Of a stretch of 64,000 nt of DNA, positions 38,316-45,410 are shown piece after piece. Under the pieces are notes generated by a model. The model saw only the letters and a program-made list of their open reading frames with translations. It was not told where the DNA came from and did not search any database. This DNA is from Streptomyces sp. NBC_00414 (GTDB taxonomy: Bacteria; Actinomycetota; Actinomycetes; Streptomycetales; Streptomycetaceae), in the NCBI RefSeq assembly GCF_036038375.1, contig NZ_CP107935.1, positions 9,734,001 through 9,798,000 on the forward strand. Direction: 5' to 3'. A program made the translations under genes and the position numbers. The first letter of the stretch is position 1. Each line of letters opens with the position of its first letter.

Positions 38316-40727
38316 CTAGTACGCCTCCTGCTTCCGCGTGCCGGGTTTCCGTGTGCTGGGTTTCCGTGTGCTGGGCGGTGGTGCGGTGCGGCCCTGGAGT
38401 TCGATGGCCAGGGGTGCGGCCGTGAACATCGAGGAGTACGTGCCGACGACGATGCCGATGAGCAGGGCGAGGGCGAAGTCCGTCAGGGAGTCGCCGCCCA
38501 GCAGAGTGAGGGCGGCGAGGATGAACACGGCCCCCATGCCCGTGTTGACGGTCCGGGGGAGGGTCTGCAGGATCGCGGTGTTGACGAGGACCGGGAAGGA
38601 AGTCCTCTTCTGTTCGTCGGTCCGGTTCTCTTTGGCGGGCCGGCCGGCGGCCTGGTTGTCGGCCGACAACTCCCTGATCCGGTCGAAGACGACGACGGAG
38701 TCGTTGACGGAGTAGCCGATCACCGTGAGCAGCGCGGCGAGGAAGACTCCGTCGACCGGCTTGCCGAGCCAGGCGAAGACACCGACGAGGATCAGGGTGT
38801 CGTGGACCATCGCGGCGACCGCGGACGCCCCGAAGGCCCAGCGGAAACGGACCGCGAGATACAGCAGTTGCGCGGCCAGGGCCGAGCCGAGGGCGATGAG
38901 AGCTCCACGGCGCAGTTCGTCCCCGAGGCTGGGGCCGATGAGCTCGTCACGGATCTTCTCGGCACCTCCCGCGAGATCGCCGACGGCCTTGTCCACCTCC
39001 GCCGCCTCGGCGTTGGACAGCTGATCGGTGCGCACGGTGAGGTCGCCGTCGCCTGAGGTCTGCACGACCGCGCGGGGCTGTCCCACGTCGGCCAGGGCGC
39101 CCCGGGCCCGGTCGGCGTCGACCGGCGCGGAGGTGGCGTACTCCATGAGCCGTCCGCCGGTGAACTCGACGCCGAAGTTCAGCCCTCTGACAGCGATGCC
39201 CGAGGTGGCCAGGACGAGGGCGACGGCGGACGCCGCCAGCCAGGTGCGCCCGTGCCGCATCAGGTCCGGGTTGCGGCGGGTGAGCCGGTCGCGGACCTTC
39301 CCGGTGTCCGCGATGCCGGTGAGACGCGGACGCCGTCGTACGGACCGGCGGGCGACCGCGTGGTCGGCGAGGACGCGGGTGATGACCAGGGCACTGAGCA
39401 TGGAGGCGAGTACGCCGATGCCCAGGGTGACGCCGAAGCCGCGGACCGGGCCGGAAGCGAGGAGGAAGAGCAGACCGGCGGCGATGAGGGTCGTGATGTT
39501 GGAGTCGGCGATGGCACTGAAGGCGTTGCGGAACCCGGCGGTGAGAGCCGGGCGCAGACCCTTCCGGCGGGCCGCGTACTCCTCACGGGCCCGTTCGAAG
39601 ACGAGCACGTTGGCGTCAACGGCCATGCCGATGGCCAGCACGAACCCCGCGAGCCCCGGAAGGGTCAGGGTGGCGCCGAGCGCGACCAGGGCCGCGTAGG
39701 AGATGACCCCGTAACAGGCCAGGGCCAGGGCGGCGAGGGCGCCGAGGAGCCGGTAGACGGCGATGATGAACAGTGAGGTCAGCGCGGTGCCGATGACGGC
39801 GGCCCAGGCACTGGCCTCGATGGCCGAGGCGCCGAGCGTGGGGCCGACGGTGCGCTGTTCCACGGTCTCGACCGGCACCGGCAGAGCCCCGCCGTTGATG
39901 AGCAGGCCCAGTTCGCGGGCTTCGTCGCGGCGGAAGGAACCGCTGATCTGGGTGGATCCTCCGGTGATGCCCGTACGGCAGGCGACGGTCGAGTCGACCT
40001 GGGGGGAGGAGATGACCTTGTCGTCCAGGACGATGGCGACGCGGCGGGCCGGATCGCCGGCCGGGTGACACGCGGCCCTGCCGGTCAGCTGGGCCCAGGC
40101 GTCGCCGCCCGCACCCTTGAAGTCGACGCCGACATACCAGCCGGCCCCGCTCTGCTGGTCGATACGTGCCTCGGCACTGTCGACGTCCGCGCCGGTGAGC
40201 ACCGACGGGCCCAGTCGTACGGGGTGTCCGGACTCGTCGGGGAGGACGAGGTCGGCCGGCGGCTCGGTCGGCCGTTCGGACTGCCGCTCGGTCTGCGACT
40301 CAGGTGTGGCTTCGCCGGAGTCACCTGTGCCGGGGCTCGTGGACGGATCGGTACCGAGAACGGGGTGGAAGGCGAGCTGGGCCGTACGGCCGAGGACGTC
40401 CGCGGCTTCGCGCGGGTCCTGGACACCGGGCAGTTCGACGATGATCCGGTCGTCCCCGGAACGGGCGATGGTGGGTTCGGACACGCCGAGCGCGTCGATG
40501 CGGTGGCGGAGTACCTCCAGGGTGCGGTCGGTGGCTTCGGAGTCGGCCTCGGCGGTGGGGGAGTCACGGGTTTCGAGGACGATCTGTGTTCCGCCGCGCA
40601 GGTCGAGTCCGAGACGGACCGGCACGGTGAGGGTGATGTAGAGCGACAGGGCGAGCACGGTCAGGGCGAAGAACGCCCGCACGCGGATGGCGCGCGACAA
40701 GGGTGCCTCCAACAGGGCAACAGGCAT
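38316..40727 (-). CDS. secDF: SecDF fusion, protein export membrane component
   Basis: An 803-aa SecD-SecF fusion with 12 expected membrane segments. The SecD half has LGLDLRGGTQIVLE, the P1 periplasmic domain (DRIIVELPGVQD, FHPVL), and MAVDANVLVFERAREEY. The SecF half has GLNFGVEFTGGRLMEY and YSVNDSVVVFDRIREL. SecDF uses the proton motive force to pull exported proteins out of SecYEG. The start is uncertain: ATG 40727 sits directly against a strong hairpin with no free ribosome binding site, whereas TTG 40700 has GGAGG 5 nt upstream; both keep the first membrane segment. A fused SecDF is usually additional to separate secD/secF in Streptomyces. A small exported protein is encoded 43 bp upstream. 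Confidence 0.93.
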   Translation of the reverse strand: MPVALLEAPLSRAIRVRAFFALTVLALSLYITLTVPVRLGLDLRGGTQIVLETRDSPTAEADSEATDRTLEVLRHRIDALGVSEPTIARSGDDRIIVELPGVQDPREAADVLGRTAQLAFHPVLGTDPSTSPGTGDSGEATPESQTERQSERPTEPPADLVLPDESGHPVRLGPSVLTGADVDSAEARIDQQSGAGWYVGVDFKGAGGDAWAQLTGRAACHPAGDPARRVAIVLDDKVISSPQVDSTVACRTGITGGSTQISGSFRRDEARELGLLINGGALPVPVETVEQRTVGPTLGASAIEASAWAAVIGTALTSLFIIAVYRLLGALAALALACYGVISYAALVALGATLTLPGLAGFVLAIGMAVDANVLVFERAREEYAARRKGLRPALTAGFRNAFSAIADSNITTLIAAGLLFLLASGPVRGFGVTLGIGVLASMLSALVITRVLADHAVARRSVRRRPRLTGIADTGKVRDRLTRRNPDLMRHGRTWLAASAVALVLATSGIAVRGLNFGVEFTGGRLMEYATSAPVDADRARGALADVGQPRAVVQTSGDGDLTVRTDQLSNAEAAEVDKAVGDLAGGAEKIRDELIGPSLGDELRRGALIALGSALAAQLLYLAVRFRWAFGASAVAAMVHDTLILVGVFAWLGKPVDGVFLAALLTVIGYSVNDSVVVFDRIRELSADNQAAGRPAKENRTDEQKRTSFPVLVNTAILQTLPRTVNTGMGAVFILAALTLLGGDSLTDFALALLIGIVVGTYSSMFTAAPLAIELQGRTAPPPSTRKPSTRKPGTRKQEAY

Positions 40728-40728
40728 A

Positions 40729-40751
40729 CCGCGCCCGTGAGACGGGCGCGG
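40729..40751 (-). promoter_or_regulatory. Hairpin in the secDF leader
   Basis: A perfect 10-bp GC stem (CCGCGCCCGT with ACGGGCGCGG) and 3-nt loop lies between the upstream small gene and secDF. It ends 1 nt before ATG 40727, so it would hide the initiation region of that start; for TTG 40700 it is a leader element 17 nt before the GGAGG. It could be an attenuator, terminator or translational switch. Confidence 0.65.
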
Positions 40752-40770
40752 TGGGGATCGACGGGTGACG

Positions 40771-41244
40771 TCAGATGCCGGTTGACGGCGGCGGGCCCCG
40801 CCCGCTGTGCCGCGCGGAGTGCTGCGGAGGTGTGAAGGCGCCGGGAGCGGCCGACTGCGGCGGCCCTGGTTCCGGCAGGGGGACCACGAGGCCGGCCGGT
40901 ACGGACACCCCGGCGGGAGGCGGTGCGTGCCACTCGCCCGCGGTGGACCGGCCCGCGCGGGGCGGCTGCCCGCAGACGGTGGTGCAGGTGTCGTCGACGC
41001 CGGTACGGGTGTCGGCCTCGGCCTTTGCCAGTACATGTGCCAGTACATGTTCCGGCGCCGGGCTGTGGTGTGTGGCGACCGGGACCGGCGTCGGTGTGCC
41101 TGGGGAGGCCGTGGCGGGGATGCCCTGCAGGCCGAGTACGCCGAGGAGTGTGAACAGCGCCGCCAGCAGCATGCCGGTGACGGGGGGCCGGTGTCCGGCG
41201 GTGGGGGAGGCCGCACGGGTTCGCTCTGCCCTGTGCTCTGCCAC
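40771..41244 (-). CDS. Small exported Pro-rich protein upstream of secDF; candidate arrest peptide
   Basis: A 157-aa protein with no family I recognise. The GTG start is preceded by an ideal site (GGGGGGGGAG, 6 nt). A basic N-terminus leads to one hydrophobic segment (about 24-42, MLLAALFTLLGVLGLQG), so it is exported or membrane-anchored. The rest is Pro/Ala-rich, with Cys87 and Cys91, HAPPP (106-110), and a C-terminal RGPPPSTGI (R149). Known actinobacterial ApdA-type arrest peptides are encoded before secDF, carry an N-terminal export signal, and stall ribosomes at RAPP-like motifs near the C-terminus. Position, topology and motif all agree, but the motif here is RGPP or HAPP, so this is a hypothesis. 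Confidence 0.7.
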   Translation of the reverse strand: MAEHRAERTRAASPTAGHRPPVTGMLLAALFTLLGVLGLQGIPATASPGTPTPVPVATHHSPAPEHVLAHVLAKAEADTRTGVDDTCTTVCGQPPRAGRSTAGEWHAPPPAGVSVPAGLVVPLPEPGPPQSAAPGAFTPPQHSARHSGRGPPPSTGI

Positions 41245-41402
41245 GATGTCTCCCCCCCCACCTGTCTCTGCCCGAACGGGTCACGCCGACGAAGAACGGA
41301 AACACCGGGTCCGCTCATGGGCGGGCCGCCACGGACGGCGGCCCCACAGGACAACGCACGGGCGACGCACAAGGTTCGCGCGAACCGGCACGGATGAAGG
41401 AA

Positions 41403-41639
41403 TCAGGTCCGGGACGCCTGACGGTCGATCTCCTCGTCCGGTACCCAGCGCAGCACGTCACCCGGCTGGCAGTCGAGTGTGCGGCAGATCGCGTCGAGGG
41501 TCGTGAACCGCACGGCCTTCGCGCGGCCGTTCTTGAGCACGGCGATGTTGGCGGGCGTGATGCCGACGGCGGCGGCGAACTCACCGACCGACAGATTGTG
41601 CCTGGCGAGCTGGAGGTCGATGTCGACGATGATCGCCAT
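41403..41639 (-). CDS. Cro/CI-type helix-turn-helix protein (YozG-like)
   Basis: A 78-aa DNA-binding protein: LARHNLSVGEFAAAVGITPANIAVLKNG is the helix-turn-helix, followed by KAVRFTTLDAICRTLDCQPGDVLRW, the signature of the YozG/HTH_26 group. Its ATG overlaps the stop of the DUF2975 gene by one base (TGATG). Such pairs (DUF2975 membrane protein plus Cro-like protein) are common; here the membrane protein is encoded first. Confidence 0.9.
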   Translation of the reverse strand: MAIIVDIDLQLARHNLSVGEFAAAVGITPANIAVLKNGRAKAVRFTTLDAICRTLDCQPGDVLRWVPDEEIDRQASRT

Positions 41640-42136
41640 CAGACGACCCCGGCGATCTCGGTCTCCAGGTCCGTCGCCTTGCGCAGGAGGCCTCGCATGA
41701 TGACGGTGAGCATCGCGAACGCCGCGCCCACGGCGACAGCCATGACCGTGGCCCCCAGTACTCCGAGGAGTTCCATGCCGTCGTCCGGAGAGGGAATGTC
41801 GCTCAGGAGGATGTGCACGGAGACCCCGCCCGCCAGCAGCGTCGCCACGACCGAGGACCCGATGACGATGTCGACCCAGCGGAAGGCCAGCGGCGTGAAG
41901 ATCGCGTCACGCTGCACCATGTCGAGCAGCATCCACACCGCGAAGAGGGCGACCTGGACACAGGCGACGCCGATGATCGCCACCGTCACATAGGGCGTGG
42001 CGAACGGGCCGTAGGGCGGGAAACGCTCGACCTCGTCGGCCGCCGTCGTCGGAATGACCACTATCTGGCCGAAGAGCCCGCCGGCGACCGTCGCGAGGAT
42101 GCCCACCCGGAGCACGGCAATGAAGAGTTGATGCAT
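41639..42136 (-). CDS. DUF2975 membrane protein
   Basis: A 165-aa protein with four predicted membrane segments (for example VLRVGILATVAGGLFGQIVV and TVAIIGVACVQVALFAVWML). It has the gene order and size of DUF2975 proteins. The function of the family is unknown; the linked Cro-like protein suggests a membrane-coupled regulatory pair. The ATG is 6 nt from a canonical -10 box, so the mRNA is likely leaderless. Confidence 0.85.
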   Translation of the reverse strand: MHQLFIAVLRVGILATVAGGLFGQIVVIPTTAADEVERFPPYGPFATPYVTVAIIGVACVQVALFAVWMLLDMVQRDAIFTPLAFRWVDIVIGSSVVATLLAGGVSVHILLSDIPSPDDGMELLGVLGATVMAVAVGAAFAMLTVIMRGLLRKATDLETEIAGVV

Positions 42137-42138
42137 GC

Positions 42139-42176
42139 ATCGATTATCGATCGGTATCTATCGAAAATCAATCGAT
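42139..42176 (-). promoter_or_regulatory. Promoter with ATCGAT repeats, DUF2975-Cro operon
   Basis: On the minus strand, TTGATT (42171-42166), a 17-bp spacer and GATAAT (42148-42143) lead to ATG 42136 after 6 nt. The AT-rich segment holds ATCGAT at 42139, 42146 and 42171 and ATCGA at 42159, likely binding sites for the Cro-like protein. Confidence 0.7.
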
Positions 42177-42323
42177 TCCCCAAACTCTTCATATGGCCTG
42201 GTGAGCGAGGGCCCCTTGTGGCGGGAGGAACGAACGATCACGCTGCAAGGGCGGCCGGACCAACGGGCAGGGCCGGCCCACAGCACAGCCGGTCGCCCCG
42301 GCATGGCACCGACAGGAGCATTC

Positions 42324-43529
42324 GTGACGTACGACATCACCGCCCTCCGCGCCCAGTTCCCGGCGCTGAGCGCCGGGATCGCGCACTTCGACGGGCCTGG
42401 TGGTACCCAGACCCCACAGCCCGTCATCCGGGCGATCGCCGACGCGATGGCGCAGCCGCTGTCCGTCCGGGGCCGGATGACACCGGGGGAGCGCAACGCC
42501 GAGGCCATCGTCACCAGGACGCGACAGGCCCTGGCCGACCTTCTGGGAGCGGACCCGGCAGGGATCGTCTTCGGCCGCAGCGCCACACAGCTCACCTACG
42601 ACTTCTCCCGCACCCTCGCCAAGTCCTGGTCACCCGGCGACGAAGTGGTCGTCACCCGCCTCGACCACGACGCCAACATCCGCCCCTGGGTCCAGGCCGC
42701 CGCCCAGGCCGGCGCCACCGTGCGCTGGGCCGACTTCGATCCCGCCACCGGAGAACTGACCGCCGCCCACATTCGCGCCGTACTGTCCCCGCGCACCCGG
42801 CTGGTGGCCGTCAGTGCCGCCTCCAACCTGATCGGAACGCGTCCCCCGATCGCCGAGATCTCCGGCCTGGCACACGAGGCCGGAGCGCTCACCTACGTCG
42901 ACGGCGTCCACCACGCCGCCCACGCGCTGGTCGATCTGGAGGAACTGGGCGCGGACTTCTTCGTCTGTTCCCCGTACAAGTTCTTCGGCCCCCACCACGG
43001 AGTTCTCGCGGCCCGGCCGGAGTTGCTGGAGACGCTGCACCCGGACAAGCTGCTGCCCTCCACCGAAGCGGTCCCGGAACGCTTCGAACTGGGCACCCTG
43101 CCGTACGAGTTCCTCGCGGGCACGGAGGCGGCCGTCCATTTCCTCGCCGGGCTGGACGCGAACGCCACGGGGACACGGCGGCAGCGTCTTGCCTCGGCGT
43201 TCACGGCCCTCGAAGCACATGAGCAGATCCTGCGCACACAGCTCGACAAGGGACTGGCCTCACTCCGAGGAGTCCAGGTCCACTCCAGGGCGGCCGACCG
43301 CACGCCGACCGTGCTGCTCACCTTCGAGGGCCGGTCGACGGCGGACGCGTACAGCTTCCTCGCGGAGCGTGGCGTCCACGCGCCGGCCGGGTCCTTCTAC
43401 GCGATCGAGGCCTCCCGCCGACTCGGCCTCGGTGACACGGGAGGCCTACGGGTCGGCCTCGCCCCCTACAACAGCACGGAGGACATCGAGCGGTTCCTGA
43501 CAGGCCTGGCCGAGTTCCTGGCACTCTGA
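42324..43529 (+). CDS. Cysteine desulfurase-like PLP aminotransferase (class V)
   Basis: A 401-aa fold-type I PLP enzyme. IAHFDGPGGTQTPQPVI at the N-terminus and GIVFGRSATQLTYDFSRTL match the VC1184-like cysteine desulfurase family. The cofactor pocket shows VDGVHHAAHALVD (Asp for the pyridine N, His) and SPYKFFGPHHG (Schiff-base Lys). No loop Cys typical of SufS/IscS stands out, so the true reaction is open. GTG 42324 has AGGAG 7 nt upstream. It converges with the yeh-like operon and is separated from it by a hairpin. Confidence 0.88.
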   Translation: MTYDITALRAQFPALSAGIAHFDGPGGTQTPQPVIRAIADAMAQPLSVRGRMTPGERNAEAIVTRTRQALADLLGADPAGIVFGRSATQLTYDFSRTLAKSWSPGDEVVVTRLDHDANIRPWVQAAAQAGATVRWADFDPATGELTAAHIRAVLSPRTRLVAVSAASNLIGTRPPIAEISGLAHEAGALTYVDGVHHAAHALVDLEELGADFFVCSPYKFFGPHHGVLAARPELLETLHPDKLLPSTEAVPERFELGTLPYEFLAGTEAAVHFLAGLDANATGTRRQRLASAFTALEAHEQILRTQLDKGLASLRGVQVHSRAADRTPTVLLTFEGRSTADAYSFLAERGVHAPAGSFYAIEASRRLGLGDTGGLRVGLAPYNSTEDIERFLTGLAEFLAL

Positions 43530-43546
43530 GGGGCTCACCGGCCGTC

Positions 43547-43575
43547 TTGATTCAGGGCGGTTCAACCTGAATCAA
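43547..43575. terminator. Bidirectional hairpin terminator
   Basis: A perfect 10-bp stem TTGATTCAGG/CCTGAATCAA (43547-43556 with 43566-43575) lies between the desulfurase-like gene and the last gene of the yeh-like operon and reaches into the latter's stop codon. It is unusually AT-rich for this DNA. Confidence 0.7.
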
Positions 43576-45410
43576 AGGGAAGGCGGCTGTGCCGGATCGG
43601 CGCCCCACGCCGCGGCGCACAGCGCCCGGTCCACCTCCTCGGTGTAGTGGGCCGCAGCGAGCCAGGCGCGGGCGAACCTGTCGATGTCCGCGGGGATCAG
43701 CCGGCCGAAGACATCGCGGGACCGGTCCGCGGCAGCCGCGTGGAGTTCGTCGAGGAGGTCTCCCGCGCAGGCGAAGCCGTACCGGCTCAGACGCCTGCTG
43801 TCGGCGGAGCCGTCCCCCGGGAAGGCGAGGACGCGACGGCCCGCCGAGGCCGCCTGGTGGACACGGCGCCGCAGGAGATGCAGCGGCGCCTCGTCCGGGG
43901 CGGGCGGGGAGCCGGCCGGGGGCATTGCCGGGGCGGGCAGATCCGCGTGCTGAAGGCGGTCGAGGCCCAGGCCGACATGGACACCCGCAGCACGGGGGTG
44001 CTCCACGGCGACCAGCAGTGCCCGGGGTACGGGAGCGGGGTCGAGGCGGGCTATGACACGCAGCCGGGTACCCGGCGCGCTCGCGAGGAGCCGGAGGTTG
44101 TCGCGGTGGGGCAGCGCGGGATGGTCGTGCGCGGCGGCGAGACGGAGTGTCAGACCGTCGCAGTCGGCGAGCAGACAGTCGCCCGCGGCCTCGCGGACCG
44201 TCCCGGTGAGGGTGACATCGAGGAACAGCAGATCGTCCCCGCCGGCCGAGCCGGTCAGGGCACGTGACACCTGTTCGGCCACCGGTGGCGCCCACAGACG
44301 GTCGAGAGGATCCTCGCTCCAGGCGGCGCCCGCCGCCCGCACGGCCCGCACGCCCGCGCCCGCACCCAGCCGGCCCGTCGGGGAGACGGTCGCGCCGGAC
44401 ACGGCGAGCCCGGCCCGCGACAGCTCTCGGTGGCTGAGGGTCGTGTCCCCGACGCGGACGGCCCGGTCGGCCGCGCCCACGGCCCGGCCGGAACCGCCCG
44501 GGGCGACATCGGACACCGTGTACAGCCGGCCCTCGGCGTCGGCCGTCCAGGTGACCGCTCCCGCATAGCCGGTGGCCGTCAGGACGGGCTCGGAGAACAG
44601 CCCGTACAGCCGCAGGGACCCGTCCGGAGCGTACGGCTGCCGTGCGGTGCCGCGCAGGCCGGCGAGTTCGGGTCCGGTGGAGTCCGGAAGACGGTGGGAC
44701 GTCCCGAGAACCTCGCGCAGAGCGGCGGTGAGATCGGTGAGGCGGTACGCCGGATCGGCGGCGCGGGCGGCGCGCAGTTGGGTGACCACGGAGACCGCCG
44801 AGGCGGAGACCCTGGGCATACCACTGACCCGTGCGGTGTGCGCGGCGCGCAGCAACTCCGCCTGCAGCACGGCGCCTGCCCCGTCCGTCCCGGCTTCGAG
44901 CACCGCGCCCGCGGCGGCGTACATGGCCCGCGCGGCGGCACGCTGCTCGGGAGTGGCGGCCTCGGCCTCCGCGCCCGGCACGGTTTCCGATACCGGCTCG
45001 GAGCTGGACCCGGACCCGGACCTGGACCCGGACCCGGACTTGGGCTCGGCGCCGGGATCGAGGCCGGACCCGGTGCTGGACTCGGAGTCGAGGATGGGCG
45101 CGGAGTCGGTGATCGGCGCGGACTCGGCGATCGGCGCGGCCGAGGCGGCGGCGGCGCGGTGCAGGCAGTCCGGTGCCAGCAGGCAGCCGCAACGGATCGC
45201 GTCCGCGCTGGTCACGCTGCCACCGGGAGCGTGCAGTTCGAGGTGGGTGTCGTCGTCGACGGCGATGCGCACGGTGTCGCCTTCGCGGACGCGCGGGCGA
45301 TCCGCGAGCTTGGTGACGCCGGCGTCCAGCCGCTTGCGGAGCCGGGGGGTGAGCCCCCGCACGAGTTCGGCGGTCACGGACGGGGCGACCGGAGGCAGGT
45401 CGAGGCTCAT
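43572..45410 (-). CDS. SWIM zinc-finger protein (YehQ-like)
   Basis: A 612-aa protein. The N-terminal part has a SWIM-type zinc motif CGCLLAPDCLH (Cys74, Cys76, Cys82, His84), the CxCxnCxH form, which binds DNA or proteins. A low-complexity Ser/Gly/Glu/Pro linker (about 95-145) follows and then a domain with no recognisable catalytic motif. E. coli YehQ is also a SWIM protein in an operon with MoxR and VWA genes. It is coupled to the VWA gene by a 4-bp ATGA overlap and is the last gene of the operon. Confidence 0.78.
   Translation of the reverse strand: MSLDLPPVAPSVTAELVRGLTPRLRKRLDAGVTKLADRPRVREGDTVRIAVDDDTHLELHAPGGSVTSADAIRCGCLLAPDCLHRAAAASAAPIAESAPITDSAPILDSESSTGSGLDPGAEPKSGSGSRSGSGSSSEPVSETVPGAEAEAATPEQRAAARAMYAAAGAVLEAGTDGAGAVLQAELLRAAHTARVSGMPRVSASAVSVVTQLRAARAADPAYRLTDLTAALREVLGTSHRLPDSTGPELAGLRGTARQPYAPDGSLRLYGLFSEPVLTATGYAGAVTWTADAEGRLYTVSDVAPGGSGRAVGAADRAVRVGDTTLSHRELSRAGLAVSGATVSPTGRLGAGAGVRAVRAAGAAWSEDPLDRLWAPPVAEQVSRALTGSAGGDDLLFLDVTLTGTVREAAGDCLLADCDGLTLRLAAAHDHPALPHRDNLRLLASAPGTRLRVIARLDPAPVPRALLVAVEHPRAAGVHVGLGLDRLQHADLPAPAMPPAGSPPAPDEAPLHLLRRRVHQAASAGRRVLAFPGDGSADSRRLSRYGFACAGDLLDELHAAAADRSRDVFGRLIPADIDRFARAWLAAAHYTEEVDRALCAAAWGADPAQPPSL

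Noticed and set aside
40771..41244. Treating the small protein as a spurious frame
   Set aside because: Strong ribosome binding site, GC-rich third positions, clean export segment and position before secDF argue that it is real.
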